A DNA stretch of 64,000 bases from Bin5 sp034422415 (GCA_965202955.1 OZ241871.1:4216001-4280000), one strand, 5' to 3'. Positions 1 to 9,095 are shown, counted from the stretch's first letter. Made by a program: numbers and translations. The notes: generated from the letters alone by a model not told the origin.

Positions 1-1395
1 GAGCAGTATTCGCAGTATGACGGGTATTGCACCGAGGTCTGGTTCAGGGAGGCGCTGAAGTTCATCGAAAGCAACCGCTCCCGGCCCTTTTTCTGTTACA
101 TTCCCACCAACGCGCCCCATTCTCCCCACCTCGTGGACCCCCGTTACAGCGACCCTTATCTGCCGCTGACCCCACACGAGGAGCGTGCCAAATATTTCGG
201 CATGGTGGCGAACATCGACGAGAGTGTTGGCGGTCTGCGGCGCCGGCTGGCGGAACTGGGGCTTTCGGAGAACACAATTTTTATCTTCATGACCGACAAC
301 GGCTCGGCCGGCGGCGTCGACGTGGACGAAGAGCAATATATGCTCAACGGACACAACGCGGGGATGCGCGGCAAGAAGGGGTCGGAGTACGACGGCGGCC
401 ACCGCGTGCCCTTCTTCCTGCACTGGCCGGCAGGAGGATTTGACCGGAGCTGCGATGTCGGGAGGGTCACGGCCAACGTCGACATCCTGCCGACTCTGAT
501 CGAATTGTGCGGCCTGACCCAGCAGGACGACTGCGAATTCGACGGGCGCAGCCTGGTGCCGCTGCTCATGGCGGCCAGAGGCGGAGCGGGCGGATTTTCG
601 CACGCGCGGACTCCCGGCGACGACCGGGAAACGAACTGGCCCGATCGTGCGCTGGTGACCGACTCGCAGCGGCTGGCGCATCCTCAGAAGTGGCGCAAGA
701 GCGCGGTGATGACCGACCGCTGGCGGCTGGTGAACGGGCGCGAGCTGTTCGATATCAAATCTGACCCCGGGCAACGCCTTGACCTGGCCGCGGCGCACCC
801 GGGTGTCGTGTCGACGTTGCGAGAGGCCTACGAGGCATGGTGGACGAAGGTCTCGCGCCAATTCGACGAAGAGATACCGATCGCGATTGGCGGGCCGGCC
901 GCGCGGCGGTTGCGTTTGAACACGCACGACTGGCGCAACGAGGCGTGCGAGTGCGCGTGGAACCAGGGCCTTGTGCGGCAGGGGCTGATGTGCAACGGGT
1001 ACTGGGAGGTGGACGTGGTCGAAGCGGGGCGTTACCGCTTCGAGCTGCGGCGCTGGCCGGTGGAGGAGGGGGCGGGCCTGACGGGCGGTGCTCCGGTCGA
1101 TTTCGGTCAGCTACGGATCGGGGAGGAGGACAGTCCGGGATCGGCTGTTTCGCCATTACGCGAGCGGATTCGGTGGGGCGGAGGCGTTGCGCTGCCGGTG
1201 CGGCGGGCGCGTATCGCCATCGCCGGCCGGGAGGCCGAGGGGAAGATTGCGCCGCACTCCGACAGGGTTGCGTTCACGCTGCGGCTGCCGGCGGGCGGGG
1301 CGCACTTGCAGACATGGTTCGACCTGGATGACGGTGGGTCGTTGGGCGCGTATTATGTTTACGTGGAGCAGGTGGGGAACTTCAGTAATCAGTGA
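1..1395 (+). CDS. Sulfatase (arylsulfatase A-like), 5'-truncated
   Basis: The frame is open from base 1, so the N-terminal part with the formylglycine site lies outside the window. What remains has the sulfatase core motifs: FFCYIPTNAPHSPH, then FIFMTDNGSAGG with metal-binding Asp/Asn, then the GMRGKKGSEYDGGHRVPF stretch typical of arylsulfatases. A C-terminal domain of about 150 residues follows. Family role: hydrolysis of sulfate esters, usually on glycans. It heads a + strand run with an aminotransferase, a deacetylase-like enzyme and a second sulfatase-fold gene, which fits glycan processing. Its last residues (VGNFSNQ) run into the first copy of a short repeat that fills the following gap. 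The specific substrate cannot be told. Confidence 0.88.
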   Translation, partial: EQYSQYDGYCTEVWFREALKFIESNRSRPFFCYIPTNAPHSPHLVDPRYSDPYLPLTPHEERAKYFGMVANIDESVGGLRRRLAELGLSENTIFIFMTDNGSAGGVDVDEEQYMLNGHNAGMRGKKGSEYDGGHRVPFFLHWPAGGFDRSCDVGRVTANVDILPTLIELCGLTQQDDCEFDGRSLVPLLMAARGGAGGFSHARTPGDDRETNWPDRALVTDSQRLAHPQKWRKSAVMTDRWRLVNGRELFDIKSDPGQRLDLAAAHPGVVSTLREAYEAWWTKVSRQFDEEIPIAIGGPAARRLRLNTHDWRNEACECAWNQGLVRQGLMCNGYWEVDVVEAGRYRFELRRWPVEEGAGLTGGAPVDFGQLRIGEEDSPGSAVSPLRERIRWGGGVALPVRRARIAIAGREAEGKIAPHSDRVAFTLRLPAGGAHLQTWFDLDDGGSLGAYYVYVEQVGNFSNQ

Positions 1396-1476
1396 TCAGT
1401 GGCGAGTGGGAAACTTCAGTGGGTAGCGGAAAGTGAACTGCTGTGGTCAGTGGCTAGTAGAGTGCAGAACTTCAGG
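1378..1476. repeat. Degenerate AACTTCAGT / CAGTG repeats
   Basis: AACTTCAGT or a one-base variant occurs at 1378-1386, 1412-1420 and 1468-1476, interspersed with CAGTG/GATCAGTGG units. The first copy is part of the end of the sulfatase gene. It looks like a decayed simple-repeat patch rather than an operator. The rest of the 218-base gap up to 1613 shows nothing else clear. Confidence 0.45.
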
Positions 1477-1613
1477 GAAGTGCAGGTCGTCGTTGGGACT
1501 GAGATCTGGGATTCGGGCGTTTGTGCGATTGGGGAGCAGGCAACAGAGTACCAGCTTTTTGCGCAGATAGCGAAGAGGCCGCGGTGGGGTCTTGTTGACA
1601 CGGGAGAAGTGCT

Positions 1614-2891
1614 ATGACGCAGGCGGAAAACGGCAGACTGGCGATTCACGGCGGTCAACCGGCGCGACAGAATCCGGAGCCGCCGATGTATCCGGGCGGG
1701 ATGGCGATCGCCGAGGAGGAGGAAGAGGCCGTTCTGGAAGTGCTGAGATCGAAACGCCTCTTCCGCTACTACGGGCCGGGCGAGGCCGAATCGAAGGCGA
1801 GCCAGCTGGAGGAAGCGTTTGCCGAGGTTAAAGGCGCGCGCCACGCGGTTGCGGTTACGTCGGGCACGGCCGCGCTTGTCGCCGGCCTGCATGCCATCGG
1901 CGTCGGCCCGGGCGACGAGGTGATCGTGCCGGCCTACACCTGGATCGCGTCGGCCTCCGCCGTTGTGGCGGCCGGAGGCATCCCGGTGATCGCCGAGATC
2001 GACGAGACGCTGCTGTTGGACCCGGCCGACGTTGAAAGGAAGATCACCCCGTACACCAAGGCGATCATGCCGGTGCATATGCGCGGCGCGCCCTGCCGCA
2101 TGGACGAGCTGATGGCGGTGACGAACGAGCACGGCCTCAAGGTGATCGAGGACGTGGCGCAGGCGAACGGCGGCAGCTACAAGGGGCGGGCGCTGGGAAC
2201 GATCGGCGACGTCGGCTGCTTCAGCCTCCAGTTCAACAAGATCATCACCTGCGGCGAGGGCGGCGTCGTGGTCACAAACAGCGAGGGCGTGTGGAAGCGC
2301 ACGAACATGTACCACGACGTGATCGCGCCGCTGCGGGCGGAGTATGACGCGGATGAGCTGGTCAGCGGCGTCAATTACAGGATGCCCGAGTTGCTGGCCG
2401 CGGTCGCCCTGGTCCAGCTGGGCAGGCTCGACGGCCTGATCGACGGCATGCGGCAGCGCAAGCGGATGCTCCAGACGGGCATCGAGGAAGTGACCGGCCG
2501 CAAGGGCGTCAGTTTCCGCGAGCTGGCGGACCCTGACGGCGACACGGGGATCGCGATGGTCTTCTTCATGGACAGCGCGGCCAAGGCGGAATCCGTCTCG
2601 GAAGCCCTGCGAGCGGAGAATATCGGCGCGGGGCCGCTGTACCGACCGGAAGGGATCGACTATCATGTTTATGCCCACTGGGTGCCGATTCTCAACCGGC
2701 GCTCGTGGACGGAGGCCGGCGGGCCGTGGCGCTGGGCGAAACGGGAGATTGAGTACCGGCCGGATATGTGCCCGCGCAGCCTGGACCTGTTGGGGCGGGC
2801 GGTGCATATGAACGTCAACCCGCTTCTGACCAACGAGGACGTGGAGGAGACGATCGAGGGACTGAATCGGGTGCTGGAGGCGCTGGCATAG
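1614..2891 (+). CDS. DegT/DnrJ/EryC1/StrS family PLP aminotransferase
   Basis: 425-residue fold-type I PLP enzyme of the sugar aminotransferase family. Visible motifs: TSGTAALVAGL (phosphate-binding region, about 82-92), VIEDVAQANGG with the PLP-nitrogen Asp near 180, and LQFNKIITCGEGG with the Schiff-base Lys near 209. Members transaminate keto-sugars on nucleotide sugars or cyclitols; some act as sensors or dehydratases. ATG 1614 follows a GGGAG stretch. It lies 218 bases after the sulfatase and 49 before the deacetylase-like gene on the same strand, so the enzyme may act on an amino sugar in this locus. Substrate unknown. Confidence 0.88.
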   Translation: MTQAENGRLAIHGGQPARQNPEPPMYPGGMAIAEEEEEAVLEVLRSKRLFRYYGPGEAESKASQLEEAFAEVKGARHAVAVTSGTAALVAGLHAIGVGPGDEVIVPAYTWIASASAVVAAGGIPVIAEIDETLLLDPADVERKITPYTKAIMPVHMRGAPCRMDELMAVTNEHGLKVIEDVAQANGGSYKGRALGTIGDVGCFSLQFNKIITCGEGGVVVTNSEGVWKRTNMYHDVIAPLRAEYDADELVSGVNYRMPELLAAVALVQLGRLDGLIDGMRQRKRMLQTGIEEVTGRKGVSFRELADPDGDTGIAMVFFMDSAAKAESVSEALRAENIGAGPLYRPEGIDYHVYAHWVPILNRRSWTEAGGPWRWAKREIEYRPDMCPRSLDLLGRAVHMNVNPLLTNEDVEETIEGLNRVLEALA

Positions 2892-2940
2892 GGCGGTTGC
2901 CAGCCATGAAAGTGCTGTGCATGACGGTGGGAATACTGGG

Positions 2941-3837
2941 ATGACATCTTATGTATGGAGCGTTGACGACGCCGGCACGGGCGGCAGCGAGATGGTGGAA
3001 TCGCTGCGGCGGGCGACGGCGTTTTTCGGCTCGCGCGGCCTGGGTTCGACCTGGTTTACGGTGCCCAAAGGCCGCGGTAAGCCGATGACCGACGAATGGA
3101 AGGGGGCACTGATCGCAGCGCACGACGCCGGGCACGACATTCAGCTGCACGGGCTGACCCATGGCGACTGCTACGAGTTCGGGCCGCCGGCCTGGCCGGC
3201 CACTGCAATTCTGCCGACGCTGCAGTCCGACTTCGACGAGCGGCGCGATGAACTGATGCCGCGCTACACGGTCGACAATCTGCGCGACCGGATCGAAGAG
3301 GGCATGGAAATCTTCGCGCTCGACCTTGGCGTTGAACCGACCGTCTTCCGCGCGCCCTGCGGCGCGATCTCCAAGGCGATGTTTGCCGCGCTGCGCGAGG
3401 TCGGCATCGGCTATCACACCTGCGTGTATATAAGCGGCAGCGGCTACGCGCACCTGCCCCACAACGGCGGCGAGATCTCACAGGAATGGGTAGACGACAT
3501 TCCCTGCCGGCCGTTTCTCTGGTACGGGGAGGTGATCGAGGTTCCGATCCTCAATGAGTACAACTGGCGCGGCTCCGGGGCGCGCAGCGACGAGTTCATC
3601 GCGCTGGCGCGGCGCGACCTGGACCGGATCAGCGGGCAGAGTCCCGTCGTGGTTATACTGATGCACACGCACGGCATCGCCGACGACTACGAGCACACAT
3701 TTCGCCTGATCGACGCCGTGTCCGAGCATGTCGGCAGGCAGCCAGGCGCATCATTCGCCACGATGGGAGAGCTGGCTGCATCCGGCGCGCTGGCCGACGC
3801 GGCCACCGTTGACGGGCCGGACATTCTGGCCGTGTGA
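2941..3837 (+). CDS. Polysaccharide deacetylase-like (NodB/CE4-type) protein
   Basis: About 298 residues from ATG 2941; an in-frame GTG at 2917 is the alternative, but 2941 has a GGTGG stretch upstream and begins directly with the conserved first strand (SVDD). Motifs match the NodB-like metal-dependent deacetylase fold: SVDDAG early, HGLTHGD, FRAPCG (the usual R-x-P-x-G) and a late MHTHGI. Family role: removal of N- or O-acetyl groups from glycans or related amides. There is no signal peptide, so it probably acts in the cytoplasm. Its placement between a sugar aminotransferase and a sulfatase-fold gene fits amino-sugar or glycan handling. Confidence 0.75.
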   Translation: MTSYVWSVDDAGTGGSEMVESLRRATAFFGSRGLGSTWFTVPKGRGKPMTDEWKGALIAAHDAGHDIQLHGLTHGDCYEFGPPAWPATAILPTLQSDFDERRDELMPRYTVDNLRDRIEEGMEIFALDLGVEPTVFRAPCGAISKAMFAALREVGIGYHTCVYISGSGYAHLPHNGGEISQEWVDDIPCRPFLWYGEVIEVPILNEYNWRGSGARSDEFIALARRDLDRISGQSPVVVILMHTHGIADDYEHTFRLIDAVSEHVGRQPGASFATMGELAASGALADAATVDGPDILAV

Positions 3838-3868
3838 CGTATAAACCGCAAGGAAAGAGCAGGAGTCC

Positions 3869-5260
3869 ATGAACATTATCGTCATCATCTCCGACACCTT
3901 CCGCTACGACAACCTGTTCGACCGCGCGGCGGCAATGCCGGTGCGGACGCCCAACCTGGACCGTTTCTCCGAACGCTGTGTGAGCCTGTCGCGGCTCTAT
4001 ACGGGCAGCTTTCCGACGATCCCGCACCGCACCGACTTCACGACCGGCCGCGTCGGCTGGCCCTGGTATCCCTGGCAGGACCGGCGCCGGAGCAGTCCCA
4101 ATCACTTGCCGGAGATGCTGGGCGAGGCCGGCTACGTCAGCCAGCTGCTCGGCGACTGCCCGCACCTCGTGCGCGCCGCCTTTTTCGAGGGCTTCAACGG
4201 CGCGCACACATTGCCCGGCCAGGAGGGCAACACCTACTTTATCGGCATGAACCACCCAATCGAACCGGCGATGGCGGACGACAAGACGCGCAACAACGAC
4301 AACCATTTCCAGGGTCGGAATCTGATCGATCTGCACACTTGGACGAACCGGCGCTGGTACCGCGAGGTCGACCGTTTCGCGCCGCGTACGGCCGAGCTGG
4401 CTGTCGAATGGCTAGAGGAGAACTACCGTCACAGCCCCTTCTTCCTCTGGGTCGACTTCTTCGATCCGCACGAGCCGTGGGACCCGCCGGAGTACATGGT
4501 GCGCCGCTACGATCCCGACTACGACGGCCCGCCGATGCTGCACCCCAACTACGGCAAGGCGAGCGACTATAGCGAGGCGGAGCTGCGCAACCTGCGCGCG
4601 CACTACTGCGCCGAGGCCGAGCTGGTGGACCGCTGGGTGGGGCGCATTTTGACCAAGGTCGACGACCTGGCGCTGTGGGAGGACTCGATCGTGGTGTTCA
4701 TGTCCGATCACGGGATGGCGCTTGGCGAGCACAACCGTACCGGCAAATCAAACATCAGCAAGTTCGACGATCGCTACTTTCCGCTCTATCCTGAAATCGT
4801 CCATATCCCATTTCTGGTGTCGGCGCCGGGCCTTGAAGGGGGGCGGACGGTCGATGCCCTGCTGCAGCCGGCCGACATCGCGCCGACGCTGCTTGAGCTG
4901 GCGGGAGTCAAGGCCGATCCACCGGAACCGATGCACGGACGCTCCTTTGCGCCGTTGCTGCGCGGGGATGGCGGCGAGGGTCACCGGGACTGCGTCGTGT
5001 CTGCCAAATTTACGCGGCTGGAGGGAGGAGAGCTGACGGCGGAACAGAATATGCCGGCGGTCTACACCGAGCGCTGGTGCTATGTGCCCGTCGGCTCATA
5101 CGGCGGGAGGCAGCTGTTCGACCTGTCGATTGATCCGCAGGCAGAAACGAATCTGATCGACGACCATGCCGAAGTTGCCGACGACCTACACGACGCCCTG
5201 ATCGAGGAGCTACGGAAGCTGGATGCGCCTCAGGAGGCTGTGGAGGTGTGGGCGAGGTAG
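3869..5260 (+). CDS. Sulfatase-fold hydrolase with Thr at the catalytic position
   Basis: 463 residues, complete, with no signal peptide. It opens with the sulfatase strand NIIVIISDTFRYDN and has PNLDRF, DFFDPHEPWDPP and the metal-site motif MSDHGMALGEHNRTGKSN. The signature that is normally C/S-x-P-x-R, nine residues before TGR, reads T-I-P-H-R with Thr50 (codon 4016-4018), so the usual Cys or Ser that becomes formylglycine is absent. Family knowledge: sulfatases need formylglycine, while related phosphodiesterases of the alkaline phosphatase superfamily use Thr directly. I therefore call the fold with confidence and the sulfatase activity with doubt. The ATG is 32 bases after the deacetylase gene and preceded by AAGGAAAGAGCAGGAG. 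Confidence 0.85.
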   Translation: MNIIVIISDTFRYDNLFDRAAAMPVRTPNLDRFSERCVSLSRLYTGSFPTIPHRTDFTTGRVGWPWYPWQDRRRSSPNHLPEMLGEAGYVSQLLGDCPHLVRAAFFEGFNGAHTLPGQEGNTYFIGMNHPIEPAMADDKTRNNDNHFQGRNLIDLHTWTNRRWYREVDRFAPRTAELAVEWLEENYRHSPFFLWVDFFDPHEPWDPPEYMVRRYDPDYDGPPMLHPNYGKASDYSEAELRNLRAHYCAEAELVDRWVGRILTKVDDLALWEDSIVVFMSDHGMALGEHNRTGKSNISKFDDRYFPLYPEIVHIPFLVSAPGLEGGRTVDALLQPADIAPTLLELAGVKADPPEPMHGRSFAPLLRGDGGEGHRDCVVSAKFTRLEGGELTAEQNMPAVYTERWCYVPVGSYGGRQLFDLSIDPQAETNLIDDHAEVADDLHDALIEELRKLDAPQEAVEVWAR

Positions 5261-5293
5261 CTCAACGCAGCCTTTCTCTTGTTGACGCCGATT

Positions 5294-5342
5294 CCCCCTG
5301 TTTCTGCCGTGGAGATGCCTGTTTCGGAAGCGGCAGAGGGGG
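5294..5342 (+). terminator. Terminator-like hairpin after sulfatase-fold gene
   Basis: CCCCCT (5294-5299) and CTGCCG (5304-5309) pair with CGGCAG (5331-5336) and AGGGGG (5337-5342), with a four-base bulge on the left arm. No T-run follows, so intrinsic termination is uncertain. Confidence 0.35.
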
Positions 5343-5379
5343 GCGGCGCGTGGTCCGAATTTCAAGCAACCCCGAAATT

Positions 5380-5408
5380 TTGACAATTGAATATAGTGCA
5401 AGTACAAT
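5380..5408 (+). promoter_or_regulatory. Consensus sigma-70-type promoter for sugar ABC operon
   Basis: TTGACA (5380-5385), exactly 17 bases, then TACAAT (5403-5408). This places transcription start near 5415 and gives a leader of about 210 bases before the binding-protein gene. It sits in a locally AT-rich island. Confidence 0.7.
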
Positions 5409-5623
5409 CCGTGCGATTGGGCGTTATTCCGCGCCCGCGTTCGTGTTTTATGTATTCTCTTCTTGGCCTGGGCTGCTCGCCCGTTCCGGCTGGACAAGGC
5501 AAGTCAGACAGGCAAGAACCATAGGAGAACGGCCCGGCGATTCGCCGTCGGGGCGGAGTTGCGCCGCAAACTTCGGCGCGCAGGAACCAACATTTTCACC
5601 CTTTCACATGGAGGAATGACTGA

Positions 5624-6994
5624 ATGGACACGCAGAAACAGAGTATGATGTCACGCCGCCGATTCCTGCAGGTGACCGGCCTGGCGACCAGCGCCGCGGT
5701 GCTGGCGGCCTGCCCCGCGCCCGCTGCCGCGCCCGCCGCGACCGACGGTGACGGCGATGCAATGATGGAGAAGAAGAAGCTGGAAGCCTGGTCGCGCATG
5801 ACCGACCTGGCTCAGGAGTCGATCAAAGAGATCATCGACATCTATAACGAAAAGAACACGATGAACGTCGAGGTCGAGTTCGTCTACATCGCCCGCACCG
5901 CTGGCAGCCAGGCCGATGAGAAGCTGCTGACCGCGGTTGCCGGCGGCACGCCTCCGGCGCTGCACTATGCCGACCGCTTCACCGTGCCTCAGTTTGCGCA
6001 CGAGGGCTTCTTCACCAACATCAACGAGTTTGCCGAGGCCGCTGGCGTCACCAAAGAGCTCTACTACGATTTCGCCTGGGACGAGACCGTCTACAAGGGC
6101 GACATCTACGCGCTCTCGTTCGATACCGACACGCGCGCACTGTGGTACAACAAGGACATCATGTCCGAGGCCGGCGTCGACCCCGAGTCGCCTCCGTCCA
6201 ACCTTGATGAGCTGCGGGCGGCCACCGAGGCGCTGACCGTGCGCGACAACACCGGCGCGGTGACCCGCTACGGCTTCAACCCGATCTACGACCAGGCCTG
6301 GCTCTACACCTGGGGCTTCGGCTTCGGCGGCTCCTTCCAGGACGACGATCGCCGCATCACCTTTGCCCATCCCAACAACATCGCCGCGATGGAGTTTGTC
6401 AAGTCGTTCGTTGACGAGATCGGCGTCGAGGACATTGACGCGATGCTGGCGGCCTGCGCCGGCGGCAACTGCCGCGGCGAGAACGACTACTTCTGGACCG
6501 GACAGAGCGCGATGACCTGCAGCGGCAACTGGAAGGTTGCCCAGCATCATCGCTACAAGCCGGAAACCAACTACGGCGTCGTGCCGATGCCGGGCCCTGA
6601 CGGTCCCGCCCCCCACGCGAGCTGGGCCGGTGGTTGGAGTTGGGCCGTGCCTTTCGGTTACGACGACGTTGAGTCGGCGTTCGATGCCTGCTTCTACCTC
6701 TGCGGCCCCGAAGGCCAGCTCAAGTACAACAAGGACACCTTCCACATTCCGACGATCAAGTCGGCCGCCCAGGACCCGTTCTTCTACGAAGACCCGCTGC
6801 ACGCCGTCTTCATGGACCTGCTGCCCGTTTCCAGTGCGCGCCCGCCGATTCCGTTGGGCTCGAAGCTGTGGGACCTGCAGGTCAAGGCGTTCCGCGATGA
6901 GATTCCGCACGGTCTGAAGACGCCTGAGGAGGCGCTGACGGACATCGACGAGGAGATCAACGCGGGCCTTGAGGAGATTGGCTTCTTCAGCTAA
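5624..6994 (+). CDS. Sugar ABC transporter extracellular solute-binding protein (Tat lipoprotein)
   Basis: 456 residues. The N-terminus has a twin-arginine motif (SRRRFLQ, residues 10-16) and then a lipobox ending in Cys30 (VLAAC), so it is probably exported folded and lipid-anchored outside the membrane. The mature part matches family-1 (MalE/UgpB-type) binding proteins: ALWYNKDIMSEAGV, a Trp-rich central region (TGQSAMTCSGNWKVAQ) and GGWSWAVPF. It captures an oligosaccharide or glycoside and passes it to the two permeases that follow at 7215 and 8152. No ATPase gene is in the window, so a shared MalK-type ATPase is likely. ATG 5624 follows GGAGG at good spacing. Substrate not assignable. 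Confidence 0.93.
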   Translation: MDTQKQSMMSRRRFLQVTGLATSAAVLAACPAPAAAPAATDGDGDAMMEKKKLEAWSRMTDLAQESIKEIIDIYNEKNTMNVEVEFVYIARTAGSQADEKLLTAVAGGTPPALHYADRFTVPQFAHEGFFTNINEFAEAAGVTKELYYDFAWDETVYKGDIYALSFDTDTRALWYNKDIMSEAGVDPESPPSNLDELRAATEALTVRDNTGAVTRYGFNPIYDQAWLYTWGFGFGGSFQDDDRRITFAHPNNIAAMEFVKSFVDEIGVEDIDAMLAACAGGNCRGENDYFWTGQSAMTCSGNWKVAQHHRYKPETNYGVVPMPGPDGPAPHASWAGGWSWAVPFGYDDVESAFDACFYLCGPEGQLKYNKDTFHIPTIKSAAQDPFFYEDPLHAVFMDLLPVSSARPPIPLGSKLWDLQVKAFRDEIPHGLKTPEEALTDIDEEINAGLEEIGFFS

Positions 6995-7031
6995 CGAACT
7001 GAACCTGCTGCGTTCGAACTTGCAGGAAAGC

Positions 7032-7166
7032 CCGCCGTCTTGAAGCATCGGCGGACTGGCCGAAGTTCAGGACGCTGGCTTCAGTACTGGCTCAAAGGCC
7101 ACGCGGGCCGATACGCCCGCAAAGAACTGCGAAAGACAGGTAGCGGCTCAGCCGGGCCGCTACCTG
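7032..7166 (+). promoter_or_regulatory. Three successive mRNA hairpins between binding protein and permease
   Basis: Stems are CCGCCG/CGGCGG (7032-7037, 7049-7054), GCGGGC/GCCCGC (7103-7108, 7115-7120) and a perfect 11-bp CAGGTAGCGGC/GCCGCTACCTG with an 8-base loop (7137-7147, 7156-7166). No T-tract follows directly. The position suggests partial termination or protection of the binding-protein mRNA, a common way to make more binding protein than permease. Confidence 0.6.
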
Positions 7167-7214
7167 ACTTCTGTTTAGCCACCGGACCGTCCGCCGGAGA
7201 CAGTTCACAAAAGT

Positions 7215-8150
7215 ATGGCAACCGCACAACTCGCACCTTCCGCACCGCGTCGCCGTATGTCTCAGGCGACGAGGCATACGATAAACGGTCTGCTCTTCGC
7301 CTCTCCCTGGATCTTCGGTCTGCTCGCATTTTGGATCTACCCCACGCTGGCGTCGGCCTATTATAGCTTTACGAAGTACAACGGCGTCCGGAATCCGCAA
7401 TGGACCGGGATCGCCAACTACCTCGAACTGTTCCTGGATGACGAGGAGTTCCTGACCGCGATTTGGAATACGGTATACTTCGCCGGTGTCTCGATCCCCC
7501 TGGCCATCATCTTCGCGTTCGGACTGGCCCTGATGCTGAATGCCAAGATCCGGGCGCAGGTCGTCTATCGCACCATCTACTTTCTGCCCACGCTCGTGCC
7601 TGAGGTCGCACTGGCGCTGGTCTGGGTGTTCATTTTTACGCCGCACAGCGGTCTGATCGCAGCACCGTTCAGGGCGATTGGTCTGCGCGGCCCTTGCTGG
7701 CTCACCTGCAAAGAGTGGGCGATGCCAACGCTGGTGCTGCTCGCGCTTTGGATCATCGGCCAGCAGATTATCCTCTACCTGGCCGGGCTGCAGGACGTGC
7801 CGCAGGACCTCTACGACGCCGCCGACGTGGACGGCGCCAACATCTTTTCCAAGTTCCGCAACGTGACCCTACCCATGCTGACCCCCGTCATCTTTTTCCA
7901 TCTGGTCACATCGGTGATTGGGGCGTTGAACTTCTTTGCCATTCCCTACATTATGACGGGAGGCACGGGCTTCCCTGCCAACTCCACGTTGTTCTATTCG
8001 ATCTATCTGTACAAGAACGCATTCCATTATCTTGAGATGGGCTATGCTTCGGCCATGGCCTGGCTGCTGTTCATGTTTACACTGTGCGTTACGCTGATCA
8101 TCTTCCTTTCGGCGCGGATGTGGGTCTTTTACGCGGGGGGAGAAGAGTAG
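7215..8150 (+). CDS. Sugar ABC transporter permease (MalF/UgpA-type)
   Basis: 311-residue inner-membrane permease with about six transmembrane segments, the first near residues 28-50 (LLFASPWIFGLLAFWIYP). The cytoplasmic coupling (EAA) loop reads DLYDAADVDGANIFSKFRNV, with the consensus G and following P (LPML). This is the first of two permease subunits for the importer whose binding protein is at 5624. It is separated from that gene by a hairpin-rich 220-base gap and its stop is one base before the next permease ATG, so the two permeases are co-translated. Substrate inherited from the binding protein and unknown. Confidence 0.92.
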   Translation: MATAQLAPSAPRRRMSQATRHTINGLLFASPWIFGLLAFWIYPTLASAYYSFTKYNGVRNPQWTGIANYLELFLDDEEFLTAIWNTVYFAGVSIPLAIIFAFGLALMLNAKIRAQVVYRTIYFLPTLVPEVALALVWVFIFTPHSGLIAAPFRAIGLRGPCWLTCKEWAMPTLVLLALWIIGQQIILYLAGLQDVPQDLYDAADVDGANIFSKFRNVTLPMLTPVIFFHLVTSVIGALNFFAIPYIMTGGTGFPANSTLFYSIYLYKNAFHYLEMGYASAMAWLLFMFTLCVTLIIFLSARMWVFYAGGEE

Positions 8151-8151
8151 T

Positions 8152-9042
8152 ATGGCGGTAGAGACCGGTCGAATCCAGATGGCCGACGACCACGCCAGGC
8201 GGGTCATGGTCAGGCGCATACGCGGCATCGTGCGCAGTATTCTGATCCATGCAAGTTTGATTCCCGCGGCCTTTGTATTCACATTGCCTTTCTTGTGGAT
8301 GCTTTCGACATCGCTGAAGCCGGACGTCCAATTCTACGCCTATCCGCCGGTCCTGATACCGAGTCCGTTTCAGTGGTCCAATTACCCCGACGCGGTTACG
8401 TTCATAACATTTTTCCTCTACCTTCGGAATACACTTACGATCGCGGTGCTGGCCACGGTCGGCGTACTGATCTCCTCCTCGCTGGTTGCGTACAGCCTCG
8501 CCCGCATTCCCTGGCCGGGCCGAACATTCCTTTTCATTCTGACGGTAGCTACGCTAATGCTGCCGTTTCAGGTTACGATGATTCCACTGTTTATTGTTTT
8601 CAAAAACCTGGGTTGGGTGAACTCCTGGCTTCCGCTCATCGTGCCCCACTGGTTCGGAGGCGCGCTGTATATCTTCCTGCTGCGGCAGTTCTTCATGACC
8701 ATTCCGATGGAGCTGTCGGAGGCGGCGCGTATTGACGGCGCCAATGAACTCAAAATCTACTATTCGATCCTCCTGCCGCTCTCCAAACCTGCCCTGGCGA
8801 CGGTCGCTATTTTCGAGTTCATCGCCCGCTGGCGCGACTATATCGGGCCGCTCATCTACCTGAGCGACCAGGAACAGTACACGTTGTCGCTGGGGATATA
8901 CGAGTATCAGACGCAATACGGCGCCGAGTGGGGGTTGCTGATGGCCGCCTCCGTTTTGATTACCCTTCCCATCATCATGCTCTTTTTCTTCCTGCAGAAG
9001 ACGTTTGTGCAGGGCATTGCGCTGACGGGCATCAAGGGCTGA
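8152..9042 (+). CDS. Sugar ABC transporter permease (MalG/UgpE-type)
   Basis: 296 residues with about six transmembrane helices, the first near residues 27-50 (HASLIPAAFVFTLPFLWML). It has the SLKP motif after the first helix and an EAA loop, ELSEAARIDGANELKIYY, followed by LPLSKPAL. It is the second permease subunit and forms the channel with the preceding protein. ATG 8152 begins right after the stop of the previous gene and has GGGGGAGAAG just upstream, supporting this start even though the first 25 residues are a less conserved cytoplasmic tail. Confidence 0.92.
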   Translation: MAVETGRIQMADDHARRVMVRRIRGIVRSILIHASLIPAAFVFTLPFLWMLSTSLKPDVQFYAYPPVLIPSPFQWSNYPDAVTFITFFLYLRNTLTIAVLATVGVLISSSLVAYSLARIPWPGRTFLFILTVATLMLPFQVTMIPLFIVFKNLGWVNSWLPLIVPHWFGGALYIFLLRQFFMTIPMELSEAARIDGANELKIYYSILLPLSKPALATVAIFEFIARWRDYIGPLIYLSDQEQYTLSLGIYEYQTQYGAEWGLLMAASVLITLPIIMLFFFLQKTFVQGIALTGIKG

Positions 9043-9095
9043 GCCCGGTTGCCTTCTCGCAACGCCGGATCCCATTCGTGCAGGGCTTGTTGTTC

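Larger units (their letters stand above)
5261..5623. other. 363-base intergenic region upstream of sugar ABC importer
   Basis: No convincing gene. It holds a large imperfect hairpin just after the upstream hydrolase gene and a consensus promoter near 5380-5408, and then about 210 bases of predicted leader without a recognisable riboswitch. Confidence 0.6.

Noticed and set aside
1416..2807. 463-residue minus-strand ORF opposite the DegT aminotransferase
   Set aside because: Arg/His-rich shadow of a strongly conserved + strand gene; no recognisable domain.
5651..7048. 465-residue minus-strand ORF opposite the sugar-binding protein
   Set aside because: Antisense shadow caused by high GC third positions; the + strand protein has a clear signal peptide and family motifs.
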